Source of the DNA: Adiantum capillus-veneris
Lineage: Eukaryota; Streptophyta; Polypodiopsida; Polypodiales; Pteridaceae
Length of the DNA: 64,000 bases
Assembly (NCBI GenBank): GCA_014529385.2
Contig: CM043948.1
Span: 22,653,451-22,717,450, forward strand
Direction: 5' to 3'
Each line of letters begins with the position of its first letter. The first letter of the stretch is position 1. The position numbers and the translations under genes are program-made. Positions 22,494 through 33,719 of the stretch are shown here, one piece after another. Below the pieces are notes generated by a model that was given only the letters and a program-made list of their open reading frames with translations, searched no databases and was not told the origin of the DNA.

Positions 22494-23010
22494 GGCAAAG
22501 CAAAAGAAAGCAGCTGATCGTCACCGTCGTGAAGTGGTATATTCACTTGGTGATTGGGTGCTTTTACGCTTTGAAAAGGCAAGGTTAAAGAAGATGAAGG
22601 GCAAGGAAAGACTGTTTCCAAAGCTCAGCATGCGTTACTATGGGCCTTTTCAAGTGTGCGACATAATCAGTGATGTTGCATATAGGCTGAAATTGCCTGA
22701 GAGTTGGAAGATTCACAATGCGTTTCACGTGAGTCTTCTCAGACCCTATGTGGGTGATGTGCCAGAAGATATGCCAGTTGAAGATCAGCCGGAAGTCGAG
22801 GAACTTGACGAGATCTTGATCCCGGAACAGATTTTGGCACATAAAGAAAGAAAAGTGAAAGGCAAGGTTGCTAGGCGTTACTTGGTAAAGTTCAGAAACT
22901 ATCCACCAATGGATGCTAAGTGGATGGAAGAAGGTGAACTTGCAGAGTCACCAACTGTGTTATCACTTTACCTTGAAGCCTTCGATTTGCAACCTACCTT
23001 GACCCCTTGA
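22494..23010 (+). pseudogene. Integrase C-terminus and chromodomain of element G
   Basis: The open frame reads KKAADRHRREVVYSLGDWVLLRFEKARLK-type wording, then SWKIHNAFHVSLLRPYVGD, then a chromodomain (ARRYLVKFRNYPPMDAKWMEE) ending at 23010. Chromodomains of chromoviruses bind modified histone tails and steer integration. This part is intact but is in a different frame from the upstream pol and has lost the catalytic core. Confidence 0.85.
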
Positions 23011-23571
23011 GTTTCAAAGCTACATGGATTGTCAGTGTGACAATGGATTTTGAAACAAATGATGTACATGGTATTTATAGTGAGCTCAAATGAAATACCT
23101 GTTACATGAATGTTAGAGCTGTACAGATTGTCAGTTTGGCAATTGCTCTTATGGAATGTTCAAAAGTGTGCTTAGTGCTATAGAAGTGAGTATTTCTTGT
23201 CAGTTTGTCAAGAATACAGTAATTGCTTCTATTAAAGAGTACATGTGTAACTGCATTCTTAAACTGTCGGTTTGGGTATGCTTGAAAGTGTTACGGGATC
23301 CAACGTGTACTATAAGACAGTGGCAAAATGTGTGGCTACCATTTTGTCATTGGAAAGTTAGTAACTCAAAGCAATGGCAGAGTGCGAAGCTACCACTATG
23401 TCATTGGGACAGGGTTCACACGTAGGCAATACATGTGTCGACGAGGTGTTGAATACACCAGGGTTGACAATGAGCATGTATGTGTCGTACATGTGTCGAC
23501 AGGTGTTGAATACATCAGTGTTGACTGTGAGCATGTACGACATAGATGCAAACGAGGACGTTTGAGATTTC
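23011..23571 (+). other. Post-pol non-coding region of element G
   Basis: About 560 bp between the chromodomain stop and the polypurine tract. It has short internal similarities (TGTGTCGAC-type words at 23433 and 23492, and AGTGGCAAAATG/AATGGCAGAGTGCG at 23321 and 23371). No protein is supported. Confidence 0.5.
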
Positions 23572-23583
23572 AAGAGGGGGGTA
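23572..23583 (+). other. Polypurine tract of element G
   Basis: AAGAGGGGGGTA lies directly before the 3' LTR start TGTCCCCAGC. It is the plus-strand priming site and agrees with AAGAGGGGAGTA in element H. Confidence 0.85.
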
Positions 23584-25058
23584 TGTCCCCAGCGTGTGAC
23601 TACTATCTATCATTTTTGTTGATTTCTTTCTTATTATTTATTTACTTTCACTTTTTGGAAACACCCCTCGGGAAATCTAACTGCCCCGCATTGCATAGCT
23701 AGTGTGGAAGTGTTCAGAGGGAGTCCAGGCATGAGGGCAAGAGAGCACTAAGGTTGGACAAGGACTATGGTTAGCCAAGTGGGGTCATTGACTAGCCAAA
23801 CTGGAATCCTTTGTTACAGAGGCTACATTTCAGTTCTGGGTGTGGCTGCAGTGTACAAAGAGGGTCGGATGACCCAGAAAGATACAAGGGCAGCATCTCC
23901 TAAAATTTAGGGAACTGCTATTTTGGGACATGAAAATGTGTTCGTGTCATTACCTCCGGAATGACAAGGGGAACATTTTATTACTCTGCAGTGAAGTCAA
24001 CGGGGCAACCGGTCGGGAGATTTTTAGGCGGCAACCCCGAAACGGGAAAATGCTTGTAAATGTGCCAAGTGGCACCTTCTGATGCACTTTCCTCATGCAA
24101 CAAGAAGTGGTGCTGAATTTTAAGCTGGGAGAGGCTCATTTTCAGATTTTGTCACAGGTTAAGAGCTATGGAGTGCTTGCTTTCCCTGCTATGTACAGTG
24201 CGGTGCCAGGAGTGATGCCCTGCACGCTACGCACTGCCCTCTCTCTCCCCTATGGCAGTATGTTATGCCCCTCTAGTGGGCTTTTCAATTGACCAATGTA
24301 CAATTGTGTGGGTTCATGTGCGATTGCCGAGGCAAGAGCCTCTTGCACAGGTACTGGATTAGCTAGCGGCTAATCCCCCGCAGGTACAGGTGAATTCGGA
24401 GAGGTTTCACGCCAGAAATCTCGTCCGATTCAAAGGGCAAGTAGCCCTACAGGTGCGGGAGCTCGAGGACTTGCTACGGATGCGACCGGCACGCGAAACG
24501 GAGCCCGAAACAGTAAATTACAGCCTGCTGTGTATTTTTGCAGGTTTAGGGTTTTGGCCCTAAACGGTCCCTAATACCCCCAGGAGGTTCGGGGACGCGA
24601 GGGGACCGTTGTACAGGTGATCTGGTGCATTTTCGGGGCTGAAAACAGAGAATTCAGCGTGCTGCAGATTCTCGCCAGGTTTTGCAAAGTGCCCGTATGC
24701 GTCGGGAAAGTTAGTCAATGCGTGGGAATACTGACTGTGAAGTGTCCTAGTACGGTTATGTTGCCGAAATCGGGCCGGAACAGTTGAATCTTAGCCAAGC
24801 TTGTGCGGGGCAGCTTGTAGGGAACCACAACGTTTATTCCCTCTTTTAAACAATAAAGAAATACCGAAAGGGGCGCCTAAGTTAGGGGCCAATCTGGTGT
24901 CGGTCTACTCATACAGGTGCAATCTAGCAGCCTGTATCCCTTTCCCCTTTGTTGTGTCTTGAAAGTACAAGTAGAATAGACGACTAATAATGGGTAAAAG
25001 CTAAATCAAGGTTTGAAGTAAAGTCTACCGCCCTTTTTGAAAGTACAGGCCGGTTTCA
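23584..25058 (+). repeat. 3' LTR of element G, 1475 bp
   Basis: It aligns with the 5' LTR along its whole length with scattered substitutions and an extra 19 bp near the end (CCGCCCTTTTTGAAAGTAC). The shared block lies at 24852-24877. It ends CGGTTTCA, followed by CTCTC, the target duplication. Confidence 0.9.
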
Positions 25059-25063
25059 CTCTC

Positions 25064-26157
25064 TCAGTCTCTTCTTCTCCAAAGCATGACACACAGAATT
25101 TGCATGATGATAAGCATGATGAATGGCATGATAATGATGAGGATGATTATTTGCATGATAAAGATGTGATTATTCACGAGCATGATGATTTGCATGAAGA
25201 TGATGTGATTGTTCACAAGGATGATGTGTTAGTTGATACTTTTTCTAGCGAAGCAAACCTGTTTGCAGACTCGATCAATCACGAAGAACCGATCTTGGCT
25301 CTCGCGTTGAGGTTCACAAAACCCCCAGAGGAAGATTCGATTGATCACAAAGAACCGATCTTGGCTCGAGTCGAGGTCCAAAGAACCCCCACAGGAAGTA
25401 TTATGTGTTCGAATGATTAGTCAACACGCATTGCTCGAGTGTTTCATTCGTGATGCTTTTCTGTATTTTAATCACCGTCCTTATGTGATCCCTTTTCATG
25501 GGCATGACATATTGTACGATGAACACGATTCACTCATGAATGCGCACGGATGGATGGCGGATTACTCATGAAACGAAGAAATGTTTGCATTCAAGGAATT
25601 TACGTTCCATGTCTCTTCCTTGGCATGACACAGTAGCCGAAAGAGCACAAGAAAAATTGAGCATTGAGCATTAAGCATCGGCATTTCCATTGTGATTTGC
25701 CACAGTTGATTGATTTAGATCAAAAAGTCAAGATTCGACCCCATTATTTGTGTGTGTTTGATGAACGGTTTGGCACTCCGTTACTTTGTTCATCTGCATT
25801 ACATGCACATTTTTTTCGAAGGAATAGTATTTTTCTAGTCACTTTACATGGAATGGGTATGTTTATGTTTTTGTGTTGGAAGTGGGTTCTGGAATTTTCA
25901 GCCTCAAGATTCTTGAAGAAGGTAGACGCATGTCTATCGGCAAAGTTCAAGCATTGAAGGAGCCACAAATGACTGTGTCGCTTTTGGCGCGGCCCAAAGA
26001 AGCAAGCGTTGCAGACCTTTATGAAGTTCAAGTATCGCACGACCCACACATCAGAGTGGGTCGGCGAAGAGTCCTTTCCAGGATTCCAGATGGTGTTGGC
26101 AATCTCCCTTGACGCCATACAGTTCGGTACCAGTACCTCACTCTGAAAAGGAGGGGA
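25064..26157 (+). pseudogene. Distal interior of element F: His/Asp-rich segment, no known domain
   Basis: An open stretch (about 25075-25418) encodes repeats built from H, D, E and V (words such as LHDDKHDEWHD, HEHDDLHEDD, VHKDDVLVD) and ends in a twofold EEP-ILA repeat. It is followed by stops. A later short frame (25873-26112) has wording like FSLKILEEGRRMSIGKV. I recognise no family. It may be the C-terminal remnant of a polyprotein or host-derived sequence. The region ends in the polypurine tract at 26146-26157. Confidence 0.45.
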
Positions 26158-26705
26158 TGTCACGTGACACATCTAACCCTATGTGTACTTGGACAAGCTA
26201 CTTCATGGCAAGGGTTCAGTTGAGTTCAGCCTAGATTAGGAAGTGATCTGGTACTTTTGTGAGTCTATTCGCAGACCGTGCATGTCCAGACACTTAGAGT
26301 AGATGCATATCCTCTGGTTGCATAGAGCATGATCATCGGATTACAGTCAAAACCCATCAATAGCATTTTTACAGTGCCTAGAGCTATTTTCTCTATTTTG
26401 ACATTTTTCACTTATTATTTTCAAGTGACTTTTGTTGGAAATTGGGTAGGGTAATTTAGCAAGCCAAGTACATAAGTAAACTACCTCTAGCACTTTCTGG
26501 TAGAAGAGGTAGTAGGAGCACCTTTGCTCAACAGGCACCTTCTCAGCAGAACCCCCCAAGACCAACCTAGCGTTTTTGCCAAGCAGAGAATTAGCGTTTC
26601 CATCCACAGCAGAAGCCAACGTTTTTACACTGCAATAGGCTGGCGACGAAAGAAGACAAATCAACCTTAGCGTTTTGCATTGCAGGATAACCCGTCAGCA
26701 GTAAG

Positions 26706-28186
26706 TGAAACCGGCCCGTAGGGCGGTAGGCGTTGGCTTTCACCCGAAATTCTTTACTTTAGACACACACACACAGAGCACTTTGCAAAGAGAACCTGCG
26801 ACGGGAATTAACACTTGAATACACACAGCTCGGAAGCTAGAATGCTCCGAGCAGACACCGACAACCTGTAGGCCCCAAAACTGGCGCCCCTTTCGGTATT
26901 TCTTTATTCCTTAGGAGGGTAAAGTACAAAGAAGAGTCCTGGGAATCCTTTGACTGTATCCCACTAGATACCGCCTGTTTTGGCCAAATTTCGGCAGCAT
27001 AACAGCCCCAAAACTTGCACGAAACCAATTCCCTTGCTGGAACTCGCTTCTACTGGCGTATACCCTCTGATTCCTGCCCAAAAACAGTAAATTCAGCACG
27101 CTGTATTTACTGGTTTTTGCCCTGTTTTCAGCCCCAAACAGTCCCCTAACCGTCCTTTGCCAGTGGGGCACGATTCCCAATGGTCCTGGCGTCCTTATGG
27201 CTGAAAAACAGTAAAATTACAACGCATACACAGCGCTGATTTTGCACTTGTACGGTGAGGTTATGACCCTCACCAGTGCCTGCTTTGGAGTAGCAGCTAG
27301 CTACCCCTGTTCCTGCTCAAGGAGGCTCTTGCCTCAGCACAAAAGCATGAACCCACACAATTGTACATCGGTCAAATGAGTAGCCCTCTTGTGGGGCATC
27401 ACATAACTGCGCGTAGGGGAGAGAGAGAGAGAGCAGTGTGTAGTGTGCAGGGCATCACTCCTAGCACCACACTGTACATGAGAGGGAAAGGAAGCACTCC
27501 ATAGCTCTTAACCTGTGACAAATTGCAAATGAAGCCTCTCCCTTCTGTAAATTCAGCGCCAATTCTTTTGCAAGAGGAAAGTCCATGAAAATGTGACACT
27601 TGCGCATTTACAAGCATTTTCCCGTTTCGGGTTTGCCGCTTAAAAATATCGTGACCGGTTGCCCAGTTGACTTCGCGGCAGAGTTGTAAAATGTTCCTCT
27701 AGTCATACCGGAGGTAATGACGCGAACACATTTCACGGACCAAAATAGCAGTTCCCTAAATTTTAGGAGATGCTTCCGTTGGGCTCCCACTGGTCTTCTG
27801 ACCATCTATCCTCATTGGGATTGCATCCAAAAGTGCAATGTGGCCCAACTGTCGGATACTTTTTGTTGGTAGTCCCACCTTGACTTTACGCCTTAATTGA
27901 GTTCACTTCCTAGTACCCACCAACTTGCTAAGTGCGACGGGGGGACCTATATGATCTTGCTCTGAGCCTAGACATCCTCTTACCATACGAATTCCAGTGC
28001 CGACCACTTTCTGTCTGCGGGTGAATCTACCGTTCACATTGGCCATACAATGTCCGATCGTTTGCTACTTCAAAAAGAGGGTCTCAAAACAAATAAAATA
28101 AACCCCATTGAAAAGAAACCAACAACCAAGGTTAGCAGTTGCCACATCTTTGTGACATGGTTAATAACTGCCACATCCTCGTGACA
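26706..28186 (-). repeat. 3' LTR of element H, 1481 bp
   Basis: It reads TGTCACGAGGATGTGG (from 28186) to CCGGTTTCA (26706) on the minus strand. The shared poly(A)-side block lies at 26883-26908. A short GA run is at 27418-27434. The U3 start differs from that of G/K, while the rest is homologous. Confidence 0.9.
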
Positions 28187-28199
28187 TACTCCCCTCTTG
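28187..28199 (-). other. Polypurine tract of element H
   Basis: On the minus strand, CAAGAGGGGAGTA abuts the 3' LTR start TGTCACG. Confidence 0.83.
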
Positions 28200-28356
28200 A
28201 AATCGCAAACGTCCTCGATTGCATACCATAAATACACGCCATTGATGATCTTGTGCTATTAACACTCTTGTATCATCGCATGTATCCGCAAGAAAGGTCG
28301 TAACATACATAGATACAAATGACTTAATGAGACCTTCATACTTTTGCCATTTCCAT

Positions 28357-31300
28357 CTATGGCATTGAATTCATATGTACATTTGATGTACTAGCTCTAT
28401 CATTACCCCTCCTTTGCACACGTTGGGTTGGGGCATAAGTAGGCTGTAACCCAAAGGCTTCAAGGTAAAGCTGCAATACATTTGGTGACTCTGACAGTTC
28501 ATACTCTTCCATCCACTTTGCATCCATAGGCGGATAGTTCTTGAACTTCACCAAATAGCGTCTTGCAACTTGTCCTTTAACTTTTCTGTCCTTATGTGCC
28601 AAAACTTGCTCAGGTACCAGGATCTCATCAAGTTCCTCAACTTCTGGCTGATCCGCATCTGGCATATCTTTTGGCACATCACCCACGAAGGGTCTTAGAA
28701 GACTCACGTGAAACGCATTATGAATCTTCCATGCATCAGGCAATTTCAGCCTGTAAGCCACATCGCTGATCTTGTCAAGCACTTTGCTGAGCTTAGGAAA
28801 CAGCCGTTCCTTGCTCTTCATCTTCTTTAACCTTGCCTTTTCGAACCTTAACAGAACCCAATCACCAGGTGATAGTAGCAATTCACGACGGTGACGATCA
28901 GCAGCCTTTTTCTGCTTTGCCTGAGTCTTCTCTAAGGCAACTTTAATCTTCTTATACATCTCATCCATGTTCTCAACATATCGATCTGCCTCAAAGATCT
29001 TGTCCTTTGTATGCAAAATGGGAGGAACCTTTTTGCCGCCTTCAACAATCTCAAAAGGTGCTTTGCCAGTAGACGAATGCACCGTATTATTGTACGCATA
29101 CTCGAGCATAGGCAAATACTATTCCCACTTGCCCTTATTATCTGACACATAGCATTTCAGCGGATCTAAGACAATAGAATTAGCCTCTTCTGACTTTCCA
29201 TCAGTTTGTGGATGAAACGAAGACGAAAACTTGAGCGTAGTGCCCATGTTCTCAAACAATCCTCTCCAGAACAAACTGGTCATGCGAGGATCACGATCAC
29301 TGATAATTGATTGTGGCATTCCATGGTACTTAAACACATTGTACATGAACAAGCGTGCCATCTGATCAGATTTTATCTTCTTCCTGATAGGGATAAAATG
29401 GGCCTGCTTGTTGAACCTGCAGATAATGGTCCATATACCATCATTCCCTGTTGGCGTCCTTGGAAGATCAAAGATAAAGTCCATAGCAATGCTTTCCCAT
29501 GGCTTATCCGGAATCGGCAGTGGTTGTAACAACCCTGGTGCCTTTTGCTTGTCAAACTTGACCTTTTGGCAAACTATGCATGCTCGCACAAAGGCATCCA
29601 CATCTCTACTCAAGGTAGGCCAATAGAAGAACGTCTCTACCGCTTTAACTGTCGCATCAATGCCACGATGCCGTGCATATGGTGGGACATGACTCTCTTC
29701 CATGACCTTATGTCGTAGTGGCCTAGTGACACAAAGTCTACCATGCATCATCATAAAACTATCTCTGAGGAGGTAGTGCTCGTGATGTTGCCCCTCTTGT
29801 AACTGTTCAAAGATCCTTGCAAAATCTTCATCAGCAGTATACTGTTCCTTCATGTCATCTAACTCATGATGATAAGGAATTGACACATCTGAAATTTGTG
29901 GCTTTCTTGATAACGCATCAGCCACAACATTCTTCTTGCCTTCCACATGGATAATCTGGAAGTGGAACATGGAAAGAATGTTTGCTCATCGCATATGCTT
30001 TTCGGATAACTTTGACTGTGTCAAGAAGTATCGCAAGGTCTGGTGATCTGGTTGGACAACAAAATCAGCACCTAAGAGGTAGTGCTTCCAGCTAGAAAGC
30101 GCGTGAATCACGGCCAAGAACTCTTTCTCATAGACTTGCATAGTCCTCTCTGGCCCTTGCAAAATTCGGCTTTCATAAGCTACTACCCGTCCATCTTGCA
30201 TTAGCACTGCTCCGATGTTACTGCCACACGCGTCACACTGGACCACAAATGACTTCCTGAGATCTGGCAAAACAATAACTGGATCTGAAGTCAACTTTTC
30301 CTTTAAGAGACTAAAAGCTGAAATCTCTTTTTGGGTCCATTTGAAAGTGACCTCTTTCTTTTGCAATGCGTGAAGAGGCGATGCTATCTCTGCAAAATTT
30401 CTGATAAACCTTCTATAGTAGGAACACAATCCCAAGAAGCTTCTGACATCGTGCACAGTCTTCAAGCGTGGCCATGTCTTGATAGCTTTGACCTTTGCGG
30501 GATCCATTCTAACACCATCCTTTGAGACTATGTGGCCCAGAAAGTGGATCTCTTCGAGGAAGAATTCACTTTTCTTAGGATTGACAAGTAACCTGTGACT
30601 GCGCAGCTCTTCGAACACAATGGTCAAGTGACGCCTATGCTCCTCTTCATTCTTCGAATACACTATCATGTCATCGAAGAACGTTCCAACGAACTGTTGA
30701 TGCGAGCGGAAAATCCGGTCCATCATTCTGTTGAACGTGGCAGGAGCATTTGTTAGCCCAAACGGCATCACTAAAAACTCATAAAGACCAAATGTCGTTC
30801 TAAACGCAGTCTTGTGCACATCCTCTGGCCTTATACGAATTTGATGGTACCCACTCTTAAGGTCTATCCTGCTGAAAATTGCAGCACCCTCTAAACGATC
30901 GAGAATATCATCAATTCTAGGAATAGGGAACCTATTCTTGATGGTATTCTTATTCAACGCACGGTAATCAATACACATGCGCCATGAGCCATCCTTCTTC
31001 TGCACTAGGAGCATTGGGGAGCAAAAGGGTGAAGAACTAGGCTGAATCAGCCCCTTCTCTAATAACTCCTCAACCTGGCCCATAATCTCTTTCTGCTGCG
31101 CTGCACTAACCCTGTAGGGAGGTCTATTTGGTGGGTTACACCCTGGCACCAAATCTATCCGATGGTCCTCAGGTCTCTCTGGCGGCAATTGCGACGGTAA
31201 TGAATCAGAAAAACAGTCACTAAACTTTTGCAAAAATGCTTACCTTTCTTTATCTAACACAGATAAATTTGACTGATCACTATCTGAGACATCATGTGCA

Positions 31301-33597
31301 AAAAACAAGTACACAAAAAGATGATTCTTTATTACAGAAGTGATAGCAGAAGCAGATACAATAGGGACTGACTCTCCTCTAAGCTTTACATCCAAGATGT
31401 GAGTTTTGCCCCTATGTTGTACAGTGATCTTTTTGTTGTAGGCATCCAAGACTCCATGCACTCGAAACATCCACGGGATCCCCAACAAGGCGTCACAACC
31501 TTCCAGCGGCATGATGTAAAACTCTTCAGTGTCCACATACGACTGAATATGCAGACGCAGATTTCCAATGATGGGAGTAACATACTCTGAGTGGCCAGGA
31601 CATGCCAACCCTACCTCTGCTGTGTACCCCATCTCTTCAGCTCTGATGCCCAGCTTCATAGCTAACTCTGGTGAGATAAAGTTGGCTTTGGCACCTGGAT
31701 CAAAGAAGATGAGTGCCGTCTGATCCCCAACTTTACCCCATGCCCAACATAACTCAGTGGCATCTGTGCTGGGCCTGTCACCCACCATGTCTGGCACTAA
31801 ACCTGCCGTGGGTTTAGGCTTCTTGCCTTTCTGGTCTTCTTTATCCTCTGAGTCAGCTGGCCTTTTCCTTTGTGGACAATTGATAGAAAAGTGACCAGGC
31901 TGCTCGCATATAAAGCATTTGTTCTCAGCCATTAGGACCTTTTCCTCGAGCGACTTGCGCACAAAAGGCTTCCTTTTCTGTTTCTTTGCCTGCGCTCCAG
32001 AAGTCCCGGCTGAATCCTTGTCTTTGGTGGCCTTTTCTGACCCCTGTGACGCATCAGGAGCCGTTTTCACAAAAGGCTTCTTCGCTGAATTTTTCTTTTG
32101 CTGCCCTCCTTTGTCACTGCTCGGAAATCCACTGTCCTCTCCTTTCAACAAGGCAAGACCAGTGTTCGCAACTTCCATAAGCTGAGTAAGGGTAGCCACT
32201 CTGTTCTTTGTACAGTAATCGCGAAGCCCTTTAGGCAGCCCACAACAGTACTTCTCTATCTGCTCTGTCAATGGCACAAATCTGTAGGAGGTCATTGAGA
32301 GTAACGCTTTACAAAACCTCCTATTGTACTCCAGCAAGCTCTTGCACGAAGCTGAAGTAAGCTGGTGCCAATCTGTCATGACGTCGGCTTCAAATTCATT
32401 TGACAGCCAAGCAGATGCAAACATTTGCTTGAAGTAAACCCAAGTGGCGGGTGCCTGTCCTTGCATTAACAATGTCGTCCACCATGTAAGCGCATTGTCC
32501 TTTAAGAAAGTGGCAGCTTTCCTGACCTTCGAGGCCTCTGTAAAATTCCCTCCCACATAAGCTGTATCAAACTGTTGGAGGAAAGTGAGGGCCTTTGTCT
32601 TATGCTCGAAACCACCGAAGGTACTGAACTTTACTGCTGCACCACCTTCTTTGTAAGCCTTCGGCTTCTCTAGTGCCCCCAAGTTGTCATAGGGAATGGT
32701 CTGCAACATGGGCACTGTCCCCAAGTTGAGAGAAGCCTTCGGCTTCTCTAGTGCCCCCAAGTTGTCATAGGGAATGGTCTGCAACATGGGCACTGTCGTA
32801 GGCATGATCGACACGTCTTGGCCATATACATTTTGCGTCAGAGGTGTGATATCTGGTTGCTGTCCAGAAAAACCAGCCATGCCAAAATGACCCTGTGGCA
32901 CCTCAAACTGGCCCTGGTTGCAGTGGAAACCTTGTTGCATGCCGATACTACCATACATGGGGTTTGGCATGATGCCTTGCATACCCGCGAACACTGTTCT
33001 TGGCATGTACGGCTGACTTCTAGGCGCATTACCAGCCATACTTTGGAACACTGATCCACCCCCGAAATACCCAGGATGTACCGTGGGTGGTGGAAAAACT
33101 GAGTGCATAGCCTGGTATCCAGCTCCCTGTCCATTTAAGACAGCATGCTGGCTTTGAAAGGTGGCGGGCTGAACTGGCATAACCTGTGGAATAGGCGTTC
33201 TAGCCACCTGTTCAAGCACGGGAGGAACCTGCTTTGGAGCCCCCGACTCCGCAACATGCGAGTGTTCCCTTTCCTCGTGCGCCACATGAAGTACCTGGGC
33301 TTGAGCATCAACAAGCTCCGTACGCGGCGTAGGTTGCCTATTTTGCTGCTGCACTGGTGGCGCTTGCAAGAATTCCATAAACCTCGGATTCTGCACCAGC
33401 TCCGAAAAGACATTCACCGCGGAAACTAACTGAGTCTTGAACGCATCATCCTCAAGTTGCCCAGTCATAAAGCCCTGTACTGTTGGAGGGACATTCACGT
33501 TGACAGGAGGTACAGACTGACGTGGCCGTGAGCTCTCGCCAATCTCAAAAACCATAGGAATCTCCTGCCTGTCCTTTGAAGAGGAACCCTCTTCCAT
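28357..33597 (-). pseudogene. Gag-pol polyprotein of element H, one frame with three stops
   Basis: The start at 33597 opens MEEGSSSKDRQ. The order is a Gln/Pro-rich N-terminus, gag core (ALTWWTTLL, about 32490), CCHC knuckle (CFICEQPGHFSINC, 31917-31875), protease (FFDPGAKANFIS, D codon 31701-31699), RT (MCIDYRALNKNTIKNRFPIP; FFDDMIVYS near 30670), RNase H (VQCDACGSNIGAVL; DHQTLRYFL), integrase (HRGIDATVKAVETFFYWP; MDFIFDLP; SDRDPRMTS; TDGKSEEANS) and chromodomain (RRYLVKFKNYPPMDAKWMEE), stop 28357. All blocks stay in one frame. The breaks are TAA 31242-31240 (TCA in G), TGA about 29985-29983 (TGG in G) and TAG about 29118-29116. A 78-bp duplication lies in gag. Confidence 0.93.
32657..32812 (-). 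repeat. 78-bp in-frame tandem duplication in gag of element H
   Basis: GCCTTCGGCTTCTC starts at 32657 and 32735. The duplicated protein segment is 26 residues with VPMLQTIPYDNLGALEKPKA at its centre. G and K have a single copy, so the duplication arose in the H lineage and keeps the frame. Confidence 0.85.
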
Positions 33598-33702
33598 AAT
33601 TCCCTACCCCTTGTCGGCCATAGTGTCATCCCCGCGTTCCTGCACTCCGTGTCTTTATCCCAAACAATCCAGGCTCACTCTTTAAGGAAAAAGTGATTGA
33701 GG

Positions 33703-33719
33703 TCCCGGCAACGGAACCA
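33703..33719 (-). other. Primer-site position of element H
   Basis: On the minus strand, TGGTTCCGTTGCCGGGA starts at the base after the 5' LTR. It corresponds to the site in G and K with two changes. The primer tRNA was not identified. Confidence 0.7.

Larger units (their letters stand above)
16594..25058 (+). mobile_element. Ty3/gypsy chromovirus element G (8.5 kb), target duplication CTCTC
   Basis: LTRs lie at 16594-18051 and 23584-25058, with primer-site position 18052 and polypurine tract 23572-23583. Flanks 16589-16593 and 25059-25063 are both CTCTC. The interior encodes gag-CCHC-protease-RT-RNase H-integrase-chromodomain in that order, with many lesions. An inverted gag segment replaces the integrase core. 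It sits inside element F. Confidence 0.92.
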
